From [Clostridium] symbiosum (GTDB lineage Bacteria; Bacillota; Clostridia; Lachnospirales; Lachnospiraceae), in NCBI GenBank assembly GCA_036419695.1, contig CP143946.1:3838001-3902000 (forward strand): 64,000 nt of DNA, read 5' to 3'. Under the pieces are notes generated by a model. It worked only from the letters and a program-made list of their open reading frames with translations. It had not been told where the DNA came from and ran no database searches. Position 1 is the stretch's first letter. Each line of letters opens with the position of its first letter. Positions 1-7,971 of the stretch are shown piece after piece. The position numbers were made by a program, and so were the translations under genes.

Positions 1-249
1 GGTCGGTTTGATGATATATTTAATCAAATCCAGGACACCGCCGTAAAATCCGCCCACTACCGGTCCGAACATGAAGTATACAAACTGGTTGACTACGGCA
101 CCGAATCCAATTTTCAGATACGGGCCGGCTTCGATTGTAAAATATCCGAGCACTACGGCGACAGCCATGAACATGGCGGCAGTCGTGATTGTCCTGACCT
201 TTTTAAGCTCACGGTAGGAATCACGGTAAACAGTTACAAATTTCTTCAT
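1..249 (-). CDS. folT: Folate-family ECF transporter S component, 3' part cut by the window edge
   Basis: The first 83 residues are visible; the rest lies left of the window. The protein starts MKKFVTVYRDSYREL and then has hydrophobic segments around residues 21-40 and 48-80, with a GFGAVVNQFVYFMFGP stretch typical of the folate-type substrate-binding (S) subunits of energy-coupling-factor transporters. Such S proteins bind reduced folate or folate in the membrane and work with a shared EcfA/EcfT module, which is not in this window. AAGGAGGT stands 6 bases before the ATG. The call rests equally on the THF riboswitch in the leader (311-407), which normally controls folT or folate-synthesis genes. 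Substrate is inferred from that context. Confidence 0.85.
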   Translation of the reverse strand, partial: MKKFVTVYRDSYRELKKVRTITTAAMFMAVAVVLGYFTIEAGPYLKIGFGAVVNQFVYFMFGPVVGGFYGGVLDLIKYIIKPT

Positions 250-310
250 AAAAAATACCTCCTTCTGCAGAACTCTCGATCCACATCAGGAGATATATAA
301 TATCAGCGAT

Positions 311-407
311 GCAGCGGGATGCGGGATACAGGCCGCGGGGAAATCCCCTTCGTCCGGATGTCAACTCCCTGTTCATCCGACACTTGACGCCTGCATACCT
401 ACTCTGC
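311..407 (-). ncRNA. Tetrahydrofolate (THF) riboswitch, class I
   Basis: Read on the minus strand, the leader opens with GCAGAGUAGGUAUGCAGGCG and continues UCAAGUGUCGGAUG, then after a variable hairpin has GGACGAAGG, CGCGGCCUGUAUCCCGCAU and closes with CCCGCUGC. These match the conserved segments of the THF riboswitch (GAGUAG, GCGUUAAGUG-like core, ACGAA, CGCGG and the GCAUCC segment), and the ends can pair to form P1. It lies about 60 bases before the folT start. Binding of tetrahydrofolate is expected to lower folT expression; the expression platform is the short stretch before the ribosome site. Confidence 0.9.
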
Positions 408-419
408 GTTCTTATTTTT

Positions 420-959
420 TTATAGCCTTAGTATATCATTTAAATCATACTTTTCAATAGTTCTGTGAACATACCATGCAATAAAAATTCCAAGGGCCAT
501 TCCGCTTAACACATCCGTCGGAAAATGCACGAAGAGATACAATCTGGAAAGTGCAATAAGCGACGCCAGAATGAGCAGTGGAATCCCCCATTTCCGGTTG
601 TAAAAAAAGACGCTGGCCGCCGCTTCAAAAGAGGCCAGGGTGTGTCCGGAGGGAAAGGAAAAATCCTTCGGATTGTGTATCAGAAGTTGAACGCTCTCAT
701 CAATCCAGCACGGCCGATCCCGCATCACTATGTTTTTTATGAACACATTGCCGATTAAGGCTCCCGCTGCCAATGACAGAAGAACCGCGACCCCCACCTT
801 CCTCGTCTTTCTGATGCAGAAAAGCACTACTCCCAGGACGATAAAAAACCATCCCTTATCACCGAGTGATGTAACGGCTGTCATAAAACGGTCCAGAAAC
901 GGCGTATGAAGCTCCTGTAAAAAGTAAAGAATTGAAAACTCCAGTTCCAGAAAGGCCAT
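420..959 (-). CDS. PAP2-family membrane phosphatase
   Basis: A 179-residue membrane protein with all three signature motifs of the type 2 phosphatidic acid phosphatase family: KNIVMRDRP (about residues 75-83), PSGHT (about 104-108) and SRLYLFVHFPTD (about 138-149), whose Arg/His/Asp form the catalytic site. About five hydrophobic segments are visible. Relatives dephosphorylate undecaprenyl pyrophosphate or phosphatidic/phosphatidylglycerol phosphate on the outer membrane leaflet. The start ATG is 3 bases after the stop of the thioesterase gene, so the two are probably co-transcribed. The exact substrate cannot be told from sequence. Confidence 0.85.
   Translation of the reverse strand: MAFLELEFSILYFLQELHTPFLDRFMTAVTSLGDKGWFFIVLGVVLFCIRKTRKVGVAVLLSLAAGALIGNVFIKNIVMRDRPCWIDESVQLLIHNPKDFSFPSGHTLASFEAAASVFFYNRKWGIPLLILASLIALSRLYLFVHFPTDVLSGMALGIFIAWYVHRTIEKYDLNDILRL
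430..457 (-). promoter_or_regulatory. Sigma-A type promoter for the THF riboswitch/folT transcript
   Basis: On the minus strand TTGAAA (452-457) and TATACT (430-435) are 16 bases apart, placing the transcription start near 423, about 15 bases before the riboswitch. The promoter lies inside the last codons of the PAP2 gene, so folT need not depend on read-through. Inferred from consensus match only. Confidence 0.6.
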
Positions 960-962
960 AAA

Positions 963-1397
963 TTACGTTTCCTCTGACTGGGCGTCCGTATACTCCCGGA
1001 ATGCCTTGTCCATCTCAATGTAGTTGCGTTTCAGTGAAACGGGTTTTCCGTCCCTCGTCAGGAAACAGTGACGGCTTTCCCCCACACAGCGCACCTGCGC
1101 AGTTTCTTTATCGATAACCGTATACTCCAATGCCATGCGGATCCCGTTGTATTCCTTCAGGCTGGTCAGTACCTGGACGGTTTCCCCGAAGCGCGACATG
1201 CTCTTGTAGTCACAGCGCACAGCCAGAACCGGGCATATAATTCCCTGTTTCTCCATCATATCGTAGCCCATACCCATCTGTTCCATGATATCGATTCTCG
1301 CCTCTTCAAACCAGTGAAGGTAATTGGCGTGGTGGATAATTCCCATCTGATCCGTTTCGTAATACTGTGTTTTATGTTCGTAAACATCGAATTTCAT
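963..1397 (-). CDS. Acyl-CoA thioesterase, YbgC/FadM-like 4HBT hotdog fold
   Basis: 144 residues beginning MKFDVYEHKTQYYETDQMG. The segment ETDQMGIIHHANYLHWFEEAR (residues about 14-34; Asp and His of the hotdog active site) is the hallmark of 4-hydroxybenzoyl-CoA thioesterase-like enzymes, which hydrolyse acyl-CoA thioesters in the cytoplasm. The start was chosen at 1397 because GAAAGGGG stands just before this ATG; an upstream in-frame start would add 20 residues absent from the family. Substrate chain length is unknown. It is followed at once by the PAP2 gene. Confidence 0.85.
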   Translation of the reverse strand: MKFDVYEHKTQYYETDQMGIIHHANYLHWFEEARIDIMEQMGMGYDMMEKQGIICPVLAVRCDYKSMSRFGETVQVLTSLKEYNGIRMALEYTVIDKETAQVRCVGESRHCFLTRDGKPVSLKRNYIEMDKAFREYTDAQSEET

Positions 1398-1490
1398 AAT
1401 ATAATTCCCCTTTCTCCTTTGATGATAGCGCAAAAGAGAGTATCGCCCAATGTGCAATACTCTCTGCGGATTTCTTACTGTTCTCAGTCA

Positions 1491-1754
1491 CTATTCGCCG
1501 AGTCCGGTCTCAATTGCCTCGGAAATCGTCTTTAAAGCTTCTTCCTCATCCGGACCGTCACAGATGAGAGTAATCTCTGTACCACACTTAATTCCTGCCG
1601 CCATAACATTTAAAACACTCTTTGCAGTAATTTTCTTCTCTCCGCATTCGATTGTTGTGTCACTCTTGAACTTCATTGCCGTCTGGGATAAAATACCTGC
1701 CGGTCTTAAGTGGAGACCTGATGGATTCGTGATTGTTAATTTTTTAGATAACAT
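1491..1754 (-). CDS. HPr family phosphocarrier protein
   Basis: 87 residues with the HPr fold signatures: the active-site histidine in GLHLRPAG (residues about 13-20) and the regulatory-serine region AKSVLNVMAAG (about 44-54). HPr accepts phosphate from enzyme I and passes it to sugar-specific EIIA proteins; Ser46-type phosphorylation by HPr kinase links it to CcpA control. It has its own strong promoter (1825-1853) and is a single-gene unit between an RpiR regulator and the thioesterase. A second HPr-like protein without the histidine is encoded at 13878. Confidence 0.9.
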   Translation of the reverse strand: MLSKKLTITNPSGLHLRPAGILSQTAMKFKSDTTIECGEKKITAKSVLNVMAAGIKCGTEITLICDGPDEEEALKTISEAIETGLGE

Positions 1755-1824
1755 ATTTTCTTCTCCTTCACTATTATTGTCTTTATTTATAGTGCTTTAC
1801 GTTCTTTTATCTGAGTTTATATAA

Positions 1825-1853
1825 ATTCTAGTATAAGTTGTATTGACTGTCAA
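1825..1853 (-). promoter_or_regulatory. Strong sigma-A promoter of the HPr gene
   Basis: On the minus strand a perfect TTGACA (1848-1853) and TAGAAT (1825-1830) are exactly 17 bases apart, about 65 bases before the HPr ribosome site. This is among the best promoter matches in the window and fits the high expression usual for HPr. Confidence 0.75.
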
Positions 1854-1922
1854 GTGCCATCACTGCTTTTTATGAGATAAACGGTGACCGACAGTCCCTC
1901 CATAACGGCACGGCCAATCATT

Positions 1923-2777
1923 TCAACGGATCTGCTTGTCCTCCATGATGGCGGTCTCATGCCTCCTCACACTCTCCGTCGCACCCCTGATGCTGACAGA
2001 TAAAAGAAGATAAAGTATCTCTATTACCATTGTTGCCGGAACTCTGGAAAAGAGGAAATCCTCTCTCAGCAGTTTCTCCCTTGTTGCCGTCGTGATGTGA
2101 TAGTCTGAAAGCTTTGCCACCGGTGAATCGGGACTGTTTGTAATGGAAATAATCGTAACCCCGTTCCCCGCAGCTCCTTCAAGTAACCTGATAAGTCTCC
2201 TGGATACCCCCGAATTGGAAATCGCAATAATGACATCCTTCTTTCCGAGGTTAAAGGCGTAGGCTGTCTGAGTCTCCAGCACCGTGCCCGTCACGGCCCG
2301 AATGCCCAGCTGGTTGAACTTAAAAGCCGCATCCATTGCCACCGGTATGGTATTGCCCACGGCCACAAACTGAACCGTTCCCGCTTTCTGTATTATCTCC
2401 AGAATCCGATCCAAATTCTCTGGCTCCATCATGGCCACCGTCTGTTTCAGCTCCTCCGTCTTATTCGCCAGAATATTCTGAAGCGACTGTCCGATATCCC
2501 TGCGGCTGATGTCGTTACCGACCGCCCCCTGGGATTCTTCCGCCAGTTCCCCGGCCAGTGTCATTTTAAGCTGATGAAACCCCTTGAAACCGCATCTCCT
2601 GCAAAAACGTGACACGGATGCATCGCTGGCCCCGCTGGCCTGGGCCAGCTCGGCAACGGTCATATCCACGACTTCACGCCTGCGTTCCATGATACAGTTT
2701 GCAATTTTCTTTTCAGAATCAAAAAATGAATCATAGGAGGAACAAATTACGCCGATTACACTCTTCGCCTCGTCCAT
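1923..2777 (-). CDS. MurR/RpiR-family transcriptional regulator (HTH + SIS)
   Basis: 284 residues. The N-terminal ~80 residues form an RpiR helix-turn-helix (MTVAELAQASGASDASVSRF, then CRRCGFKGFHQLK). Residues about 125-260 are a sugar-isomerase (SIS) domain, with FVAVGNTIPVAMDAAFKF and VIIAISNSGVSRRLIRLLE, which binds phosphosugars. Members repress or activate sugar or amino-sugar genes in response to a sugar phosphate. No transporter or sugar gene is adjacent in the same direction, so its target and ligand are unknown. Confidence 0.88.
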   Translation of the reverse strand: MDEAKSVIGVICSSYDSFFDSEKKIANCIMERRREVVDMTVAELAQASGASDASVSRFCRRCGFKGFHQLKMTLAGELAEESQGAVGNDISRRDIGQSLQNILANKTEELKQTVAMMEPENLDRILEIIQKAGTVQFVAVGNTIPVAMDAAFKFNQLGIRAVTGTVLETQTAYAFNLGKKDVIIAISNSGVSRRLIRLLEGAAGNGVTIISITNSPDSPVAKLSDYHITTATREKLLREDFLFSRVPATMVIEILYLLLSVSIRGATESVRRHETAIMEDKQIR

Positions 2778-2888
2778 ATTTCACCATTCCTCTTATACAT
2801 GTAATTTTATTTCATGACGTGATTATATCACAGCCCTTCAAGTTTTACAATGGTATTTTCGTGTAAATGGCATAGATTTATCAATTTC

Positions 2889-5366
2889 TTAACCGATAAT
2901 TTTCCTGGCATAAGAGACGGATGCCATCGCATCGCTGCAGTACGCATCCGCGCCGATCATTTCCGCGTATTCCGGCGTCAGGACGGCGCCTCCCACCATC
3001 ACTTTCACCCAGGGAGCCTTTTCCTTCAGTTCTGCAATTGTCCTCTGCATCGCGGGAACCGTCGTTGTCATAAGGGCGCTGAGTCCCACAAGAGGCACCT
3101 GCCTCTCCTCCGCCTCCCGGACAATCCTTTCCGGCGGCACGTCCTTTCCCAAATCGATCACTTCGTAGCCGTAGTTTTCCAGGAGCACTTTGACAATATT
3201 CTTTCCAATGTCGTGAATATCGCCCTTCACCGTGGCCAGAATGATTTTCCCTTTTTTCCCGCCGGTCCGGCCCGATTCGTCAAGCTTCTCCCGAATCACA
3301 TCAAAAGCCGCTTTGGCCGCCTCCGCGCTCATCAGAAGCTGGGGGAGGAACACCGTCCCCGCCTCATATCCCTTCCCCACGCGGTCGAGGGCCGGAATCA
3401 TGCAGGTATCGATGACGTCTAAGGGTTCCTTCTCTCTAAGCAGCTCTCCCGCCGCCCTGGCAGCCTGGTCCTTAAGCCCCTTTAAGACACTGAGGAACAG
3501 TTGGGCCTCACTGCCTTCCCCGGAAGGTACGCCGCCCGGAGTCTCTGAAGTCCCGGGAATCCAGGCAATCTCAGACGCCTTCGGAGACCTGGCATACATG
3601 TCTCCTGAACTCAGTCCTGCCCCTGCCGCCGATGGCTGCCCGGCGTCCTTATAGGCGTCAATATAGCCGGCACAGTTCTCATCCAGGGCTGCCAGCGCAC
3701 GGAAGCTGTGATAGGAACACATCATCGGCTCGGAACCGGGATTGATAATCGCCGCATTCAGGCCGCTGTAAAGGGCCATTGTAAAGAAATTGGCATTAAT
3801 GTTCTCCCTCACCGGAAGTCCGAAGGAAATATTGGAGACGCCCAGTATCGTCTTTCCTCCCAGTTCGTCCCGAATCCGCCTCACGGTCTCAAGCGTGGTC
3901 AGGGCGCCAAGCGGATCGGAGCTGACGGTCATGCAGAGGGCGTCTATCAAAATATCTTTTTTCCCGATCCCATATTTCTCCGCTTCCCGGTAGATTTTTC
4001 TGGCTATCTCAATCCGTCCATCGGATGTCCCCGGAATTCCCTGCTCGTCCAGTGTCAGTGCGACTACGACACCGCCATAGCGCTTCACAAGCGGAAAGAC
4101 GGCATCCATCATCTCCTGTTTTCCATTGACGGAATTGACCATGATCTTTCCGTTGTAAATCCGCATGGCGCGGGCCATTGCCTCCGTATTCGCAGTGTCT
4201 ATCTGAAGCGGCAGCTCGGTGATTCCCTGAAGCTCCCGCACCGCCAGAGCCATGATCTCCGGTTCATCTATCTCCGGCAGCCCCACATTGATATCCAGGA
4301 CATGGGCTCCGCTTTCCTGCTGCGAGATTCCTTCCTCCAGGATAAACTCCATGTTTTTTTCCATCAGGGCCTGTTTATACTTTGCCTTGCCCGTTGGGTT
4401 GATACGCTCGCCGATAATCACGGGATCGGAGCCAAACTCCACCGCCGAGGCATAGGAGGTGGCAACGGTAAACTGTTTTTCTCCGGGAAGTCTCTGTTCT
4501 CTTCCCGTCCGCAGGCGGTCCAGCCGTTTTATATGCTCCGGCGTGGTCCCGCAGCAGCCGCCTGCCACATTAATCCCCAGATCCAGTATCTCCTTCATTG
4601 CCGTCTCAAATTCATCGGGTCCTATGTCGTAAACGGTTCTCCCGCCTTCGCTTCTCGGAAGGCCTGCATTGGGATTGACTATCACGGGAACTGAGGCATA
4701 TTTTAAAAATTCGGCTGCCAGAGGTTTCATCTGGACGGGACCGAGGCCGCAGTTCATTCCGATTGCATCCACTCTCAGGCCTTCCAGCATTCCTATGACT
4801 GCCTTCGGGGTGCCGCCCGTCAGCATTTTCCCTTTTTCATCGAAAATTACCGTTGCAAAGACCGGAAGCGCGCTGTTTTCCCTGGCAGCAAGCACAGCCG
4901 CCTTTAATTCATAGGTGTCGCTCATCGTCTCGATCAGAATCAGATCGGCCCCCTGTGCCGCCCCAATCTCCACCACCTCACGGTAAATGGAGACGGCCTC
5001 CTCAAACTCGAGCTGGCCCATGGGTTTTAAAAGCTTGCCCGTGGGCCCCAGATCCAGGGCAATATATCCCCTTCCGGCCTCCCTTACCGCCCGCTTTGCA
5101 TTTTCCATGGCCGCGGTGACGATTTCCTTCAGGCCGTATTTGGAACTGCTGTTGTATTTAAAACGGTTGGCTCCGAATGTATTCGTTTTGATAATGTCAC
5201 ATCCCGCTTCCAGATAGTCCCTGTGAAGCTTCACCATGAAATCAGGGCGGATGATATTCCATGTTTCCGGAAGTTCTCCCGGTTTCAGGCCAGCCTCCTG
5301 CAAAAGACTGCCGGTGCCTCCGTCAAACAGCAGAATTTTTGTTTTTAATTCTTCCAGTATCTTCAT
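2889..5366 (-). CDS. metH: Cobalamin-dependent methionine synthase, lacking the reactivation domain
   Basis: 825 residues in the MetH order: homocysteine-binding barrel (1-~290) with zinc-ligand segments MNCGLGP and GGCCGTTPEH; pterin-binding barrel for methyl-THF (~300-560; IIGERINPTGK, DINVGLPE, VNSVNGK); helical cap (~625-695); and Rossmann B12-binding domain (~695-825) with GDIHDIGKN, whose His (about 714) is the lower cobalt ligand. It transfers methyl from 5-methyl-THF to homocysteine. An Ala/Gly/Ser-rich linker of ~55 residues separates pterin barrel and cap. The C-terminal AdoMet-binding reactivation domain of the ~1200-residue enterobacterial enzyme is missing and is encoded 3 bases upstream as a separate gene. 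Confidence 0.93.
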   Translation of the reverse strand: MKILEELKTKILLFDGGTGSLLQEAGLKPGELPETWNIIRPDFMVKLHRDYLEAGCDIIKTNTFGANRFKYNSSSKYGLKEIVTAAMENAKRAVREAGRGYIALDLGPTGKLLKPMGQLEFEEAVSIYREVVEIGAAQGADLILIETMSDTYELKAAVLAARENSALPVFATVIFDEKGKMLTGGTPKAVIGMLEGLRVDAIGMNCGLGPVQMKPLAAEFLKYASVPVIVNPNAGLPRSEGGRTVYDIGPDEFETAMKEILDLGINVAGGCCGTTPEHIKRLDRLRTGREQRLPGEKQFTVATSYASAVEFGSDPVIIGERINPTGKAKYKQALMEKNMEFILEEGISQQESGAHVLDINVGLPEIDEPEIMALAVRELQGITELPLQIDTANTEAMARAMRIYNGKIMVNSVNGKQEMMDAVFPLVKRYGGVVVALTLDEQGIPGTSDGRIEIARKIYREAEKYGIGKKDILIDALCMTVSSDPLGALTTLETVRRIRDELGGKTILGVSNISFGLPVRENINANFFTMALYSGLNAAIINPGSEPMMCSYHSFRALAALDENCAGYIDAYKDAGQPSAAGAGLSSGDMYARSPKASEIAWIPGTSETPGGVPSGEGSEAQLFLSVLKGLKDQAARAAGELLREKEPLDVIDTCMIPALDRVGKGYEAGTVFLPQLLMSAEAAKAAFDVIREKLDESGRTGGKKGKIILATVKGDIHDIGKNIVKVLLENYGYEVIDLGKDVPPERIVREAEERQVPLVGLSALMTTTVPAMQRTIAELKEKAPWVKVMVGGAVLTPEYAEMIGADAYCSDAMASVSYARKIIG

Positions 5367-5369
5367 CTC

Positions 5370-6050
5370 TTAACCTTTCCGGTAAGGGCAGTCCGCCTTG
5401 CCGCACCCCCCGCAGTCTTCCTTTTCGTTCTGGTCTTCCTTTTCGTCCTGGTCGTCTTTTCTGCCGGCGCCAATCACCGCCGTCACCGACTTGGAGGGCA
5501 CCATCAGAAGACTGTCCGTCAGGGTAACCCCCACCGTCTTTCCCGTCTCCAGCACCTTCGTCAGAATCTTCTGATATTCAAGAGAAAAATCACCGTACCC
5601 CGGGCTGAACCTTGGCCGCAGGAACTCTCCCTGCCTGAGCGCTTCCTCTTTCAGTTCCTCATTCTTCCTGTCGCACCACGCCTCAATCATGGCGGCGGAG
5701 GCTGCCTGCAGCACAACGGCGCGGCTCATTTCAAGGCGGCCGTAACGGCGCGCAAGTAAATCGGGCCCCGCTCCCAGGGTCGCTGCAAACAGGATTACCC
5801 TTTCACAATCTTTTAAATTCTTTGAAAGGTCGAGGCTCTCCACCTGAAAGCAGGTAAAATCCAGCCGGCCGTCCTTAAGATGTTTGAGCGGAAAGGATCT
5901 CGAAAAAAACCGGGGCGAAACAACTCGTTCCAGCTCCCTGATACTGTCTTCCACCAGGCTTACCGTCGTCTCATCGGGCAGATTATGCCCAAATCCAAGG
6001 TATCTGTATACCTCGGAGCGTTTTACTTCTATCTTATCACTGCGCTCCAT
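5370..6050 (-). CDS. Methionine synthase reactivation-domain protein (split MetH)
   Basis: 226 residues resembling the AdoMet-binding reactivation domain of MetH: RFSPGYGDFSLEYQ (about 145-158) and SLLMVPSKSVTAVIG (about 178-192) are the characteristic motifs. In full-length MetH this domain reductively remethylates inactive cob(II)alamin using AdoMet and flavodoxin. Here it is a separate protein encoded just before metH, with a 3-base gap, so both are surely co-translated. The tail is charged and carries CGGCGKADC, a possible metal-binding cysteine cluster. The start has GAGGGAG nearby. The split arrangement is common in anaerobic Firmicutes. Confidence 0.85.
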   Translation of the reverse strand: MERSDKIEVKRSEVYRYLGFGHNLPDETTVSLVEDSIRELERVVSPRFFSRSFPLKHLKDGRLDFTCFQVESLDLSKNLKDCERVILFAATLGAGPDLLARRYGRLEMSRAVVLQAASAAMIEAWCDRKNEELKEEALRQGEFLRPRFSPGYGDFSLEYQKILTKVLETGKTVGVTLTDSLLMVPSKSVTAVIGAGRKDDQDEKEDQNEKEDCGGCGKADCPYRKG

Positions 6051-6118
6051 CTGTCTCCCTCTGTCAATTATTTCCCAATATTCCCGGAAATATGGTTTTT
6101 CATTCCGGTCACTGTTCT

Positions 6119-6562
6119 TTATATGGCAAACATCAGAACGGGAATAATGGTTGATAAAAGTACAATCAGAAACATAATTACGAAGATAATGAGAATGGCC
6201 GAGGATACCGGGCTGCTGCTGTTTTTACCGGCGTAATATCCTTTTTGGCCGGCCCCGTAGGTCTGCCCTCCATATTTTATGGAACCGCCCCGGCCTCCAG
6301 CCTGACGGCCGGTCCCATACCCCGGAGCGGAAGTTCCTGCCCCTCCCTTCCAGCCGAAAGCCGGGGATCCCTGCTTTTTAGGGTTCTCCTTCATAAACGA
6401 CGGATTATGGTATTCACAGTTTCCCTCCGATGAAGGATGACGTTCATTCAGATAAAAATCCCCTTCCACGATTCTCGGATGTCTCACAAAACTCCTGCAG
6501 ACAGAACAGTAATGTGCACTTTTCATCCTCTGATCACAGACAGGACATATTCTTTTTGCCAT
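6119..6562 (-). CDS. Zinc-ribbon protein with C-terminal membrane anchor
   Basis: 147 residues. The N terminus carries paired cysteines CPVCDQRM and YCSVC (residues about 7-22), a zinc-ribbon. The middle (about 65-115) is low-complexity Gly/Tyr/Ser-rich. The last ~27 residues (SAILIIFVIMFLIVLLS and onward) form one transmembrane helix, so the ribbon faces the cytoplasm or the protein is tail-anchored. Function is unknown. AAAGGAGAGG precedes the ATG. Its promoter overlaps a perfect palindrome (6635-6665), suggesting its own regulation. It lies 68 bases upstream of the split MetH pair and may be co-transcribed. Confidence 0.6.
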   Translation of the reverse strand: MAKRICPVCDQRMKSAHYCSVCRSFVRHPRIVEGDFYLNERHPSSEGNCEYHNPSFMKENPKKQGSPAFGWKGGAGTSAPGYGTGRQAGGRGGSIKYGGQTYGAGQKGYYAGKNSSSPVSSAILIIFVIMFLIVLLSTIIPVLMFAI

Positions 6563-6634
6563 GCCGCTCCTCTCCTTTCTGAACGGAACTTAGCGCCCGG
6601 TTTTCTGCAGTGGATGCAGAAACCGTCATGCGCA

Positions 6635-6687
6635 GGTATAATGACTACTCCGTAGTCATTATACCATGTTCCCCGGTACATCTGCAA
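6635..6687 (-). promoter_or_regulatory. Promoter with palindromic operator-like site
   Basis: A perfect inverted repeat with 14 bp arms (GGTATAATGACTAC at 6635-6648 and its complement at 6652-6665, 3-base centre) contains a TATAAT on each strand. For the minus-strand zinc-ribbon gene, TGG-TATAAT (6658-6663) pairs with TTGCAG (6682-6687) at 18 bases. A repressor bound to the palindrome would cover the -10 region. The palindrome and hexamers are seen; the regulator is unknown. Confidence 0.5.
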
Positions 6688-6775
6688 TCAGTTGTGGGTG
6701 GCCGCCGCCCGCCTCTTTTCTTATCCACCTTCTTGTTATTAATTTAACGAATTCCTGCTAAATTCTGTTAAAAGC

Positions 6776-6803
6776 TTGAATTTACTGGAAAATATGCTAG
6801 AAT
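6776..6803 (+). promoter_or_regulatory. Promoter of the EIIC-like gene
   Basis: TTGAAT (6776-6781) and TAGAAT (6798-6803) with 16-base spacing lie 44 bases before the start codon at 6847. Consensus match only. Confidence 0.55.
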
Positions 6804-6846
6804 ACAGTAACTATAAAAATACAGTATTACAACAGGGGGATTTATT

Positions 6847-7875
6847 ATGAGTCAAAGCACATTTAAGGATTTTCTGAAACGGAAGCAGGTCAATGTCTCC
6901 GTTCAGACTTACCTCATCGATGCACTGGGCGCAATGGCCTTCGGTCTTTTCGCTTCTCTGCTCATCGGCACTATCTTCGCTACACTTGGCGATAAAACCC
7001 ATATCGAAATCTTTACCACCATATCCGCCTATGCCAAAAGCGCTACCGGCGCCGCCCTCGGCGTCTCTATCGCATTTGCCCTGAAAGCGCCGCCGCTCGT
7101 ACTTTTTTCCGCTGCCACCGTCGGTATTGCCGGCAATGAACTGGGCGGCCCCGTCGGAGCCCTGGTTGCCACGATTATCGCCACAGAGCTTGGAAAGATC
7201 GTTTCCAAAGAAACTCCGGTGGACATCCTCGTCACTCCCGGAGTCACCATTATCTCCGGTGTTCTGGCCTCGCAGTTTGTCGGTCCCGGTGTCTCGGCTT
7301 TCATGACCGCGTTCGGCAACCTTGTAAAAACAGCTACCGTGATGCAGCCCCTCTTTATGGGCATTCTGGTTTCCGCCCTCATCGGCATTGCCCTGACGCT
7401 TCCCATCAGCAGCGCCGCAATCTGTATTATGCTCAGCCTGGACGGGCTGGCCGGAGGCGCCGCCACAGCCGGCTGCTGCGCGCAGATGGTCGGTTTTGCC
7501 ATCCTGAGTTTCCGTGAAAATAAATGGGGCGGCCTTCTTGCTCAGGGCCTTGGAACTTCCATGCTCCAGATGGGCAATATTGTCCGGAACCCGAGAATCT
7601 GGATTCCGCCGACTTTGGCCTCCATGGTGACGGGTCCCATATCTACCATGGTGTTCAAACTGGAAAATATCCCGACGGGTTCCGGTATGGGAACCTGCGG
7701 ACTGGTGGGCCCTATCGGAATCTACACCGCCATGCAGGAAACGGGCGGAACCAATATGTGGCTCGGCATCCTGCTTGTCTGCTTCATTCTCCCGGCTGTC
7801 CTGACTCCTCTCTTCGGTCTCATGTGCCGGAAAGCAGGCTGGATTAAAGAAGGGGATTTGAAACTGGATCTATAA
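6847..7875 (+). CDS. PTS EIIC_2-family membrane protein (PfoR-like)
   Basis: 342 residues with about nine hydrophobic segments and many small residues. Phrases such as VDILVTPGVTIISG, LPISSAAICIMLSL and GTSMLQMGNIVRNPRIWIPPT place it in the PTS_EIIC_2 family, which includes PfoR of Clostridium perfringens, first described as a regulator of perfringolysin. No EIIA or EIIB domain is fused or adjacent, so transport through the PTS is unproven. AACAGGGGG precedes the ATG. It is a single-gene unit with its own promoter and terminator. Confidence 0.75.
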   Translation: MSQSTFKDFLKRKQVNVSVQTYLIDALGAMAFGLFASLLIGTIFATLGDKTHIEIFTTISAYAKSATGAALGVSIAFALKAPPLVLFSAATVGIAGNELGGPVGALVATIIATELGKIVSKETPVDILVTPGVTIISGVLASQFVGPGVSAFMTAFGNLVKTATVMQPLFMGILVSALIGIALTLPISSAAICIMLSLDGLAGGAATAGCCAQMVGFAILSFRENKWGGLLAQGLGTSMLQMGNIVRNPRIWIPPTLASMVTGPISTMVFKLENIPTGSGMGTCGLVGPIGIYTAMQETGGTNMWLGILLVCFILPAVLTPLFGLMCRKAGWIKEGDLKLDL

Positions 7876-7901
7876 TTATATAAGATCACTTTCCTATATA
7901 T

Positions 7902-7950
7902 AAAAAAGCATCTGCCGCAGGAAAATTGCTTCCCCGACAGATGCTTTTTT
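7902..7950. terminator. Bidirectional rho-independent terminator
   Basis: GCATCTGCCG (7908-7917) pairs with CGACAGATGC (7935-7944), flanked by A-run on the left and T-run on the right, so it can end both the EIIC-like gene (plus) and the galT/RelA-domain operon (minus). Confidence 0.8.
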
Positions 7951-7971
7951 ATGCTTTTACTCCGCCCGCTT

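Noticed and set aside
2889..5366. Interrupted metH, because the reactivation domain is missing
   Set aside because: The domain is intact as a separate gene immediately upstream, a normal arrangement in anaerobic Firmicutes.
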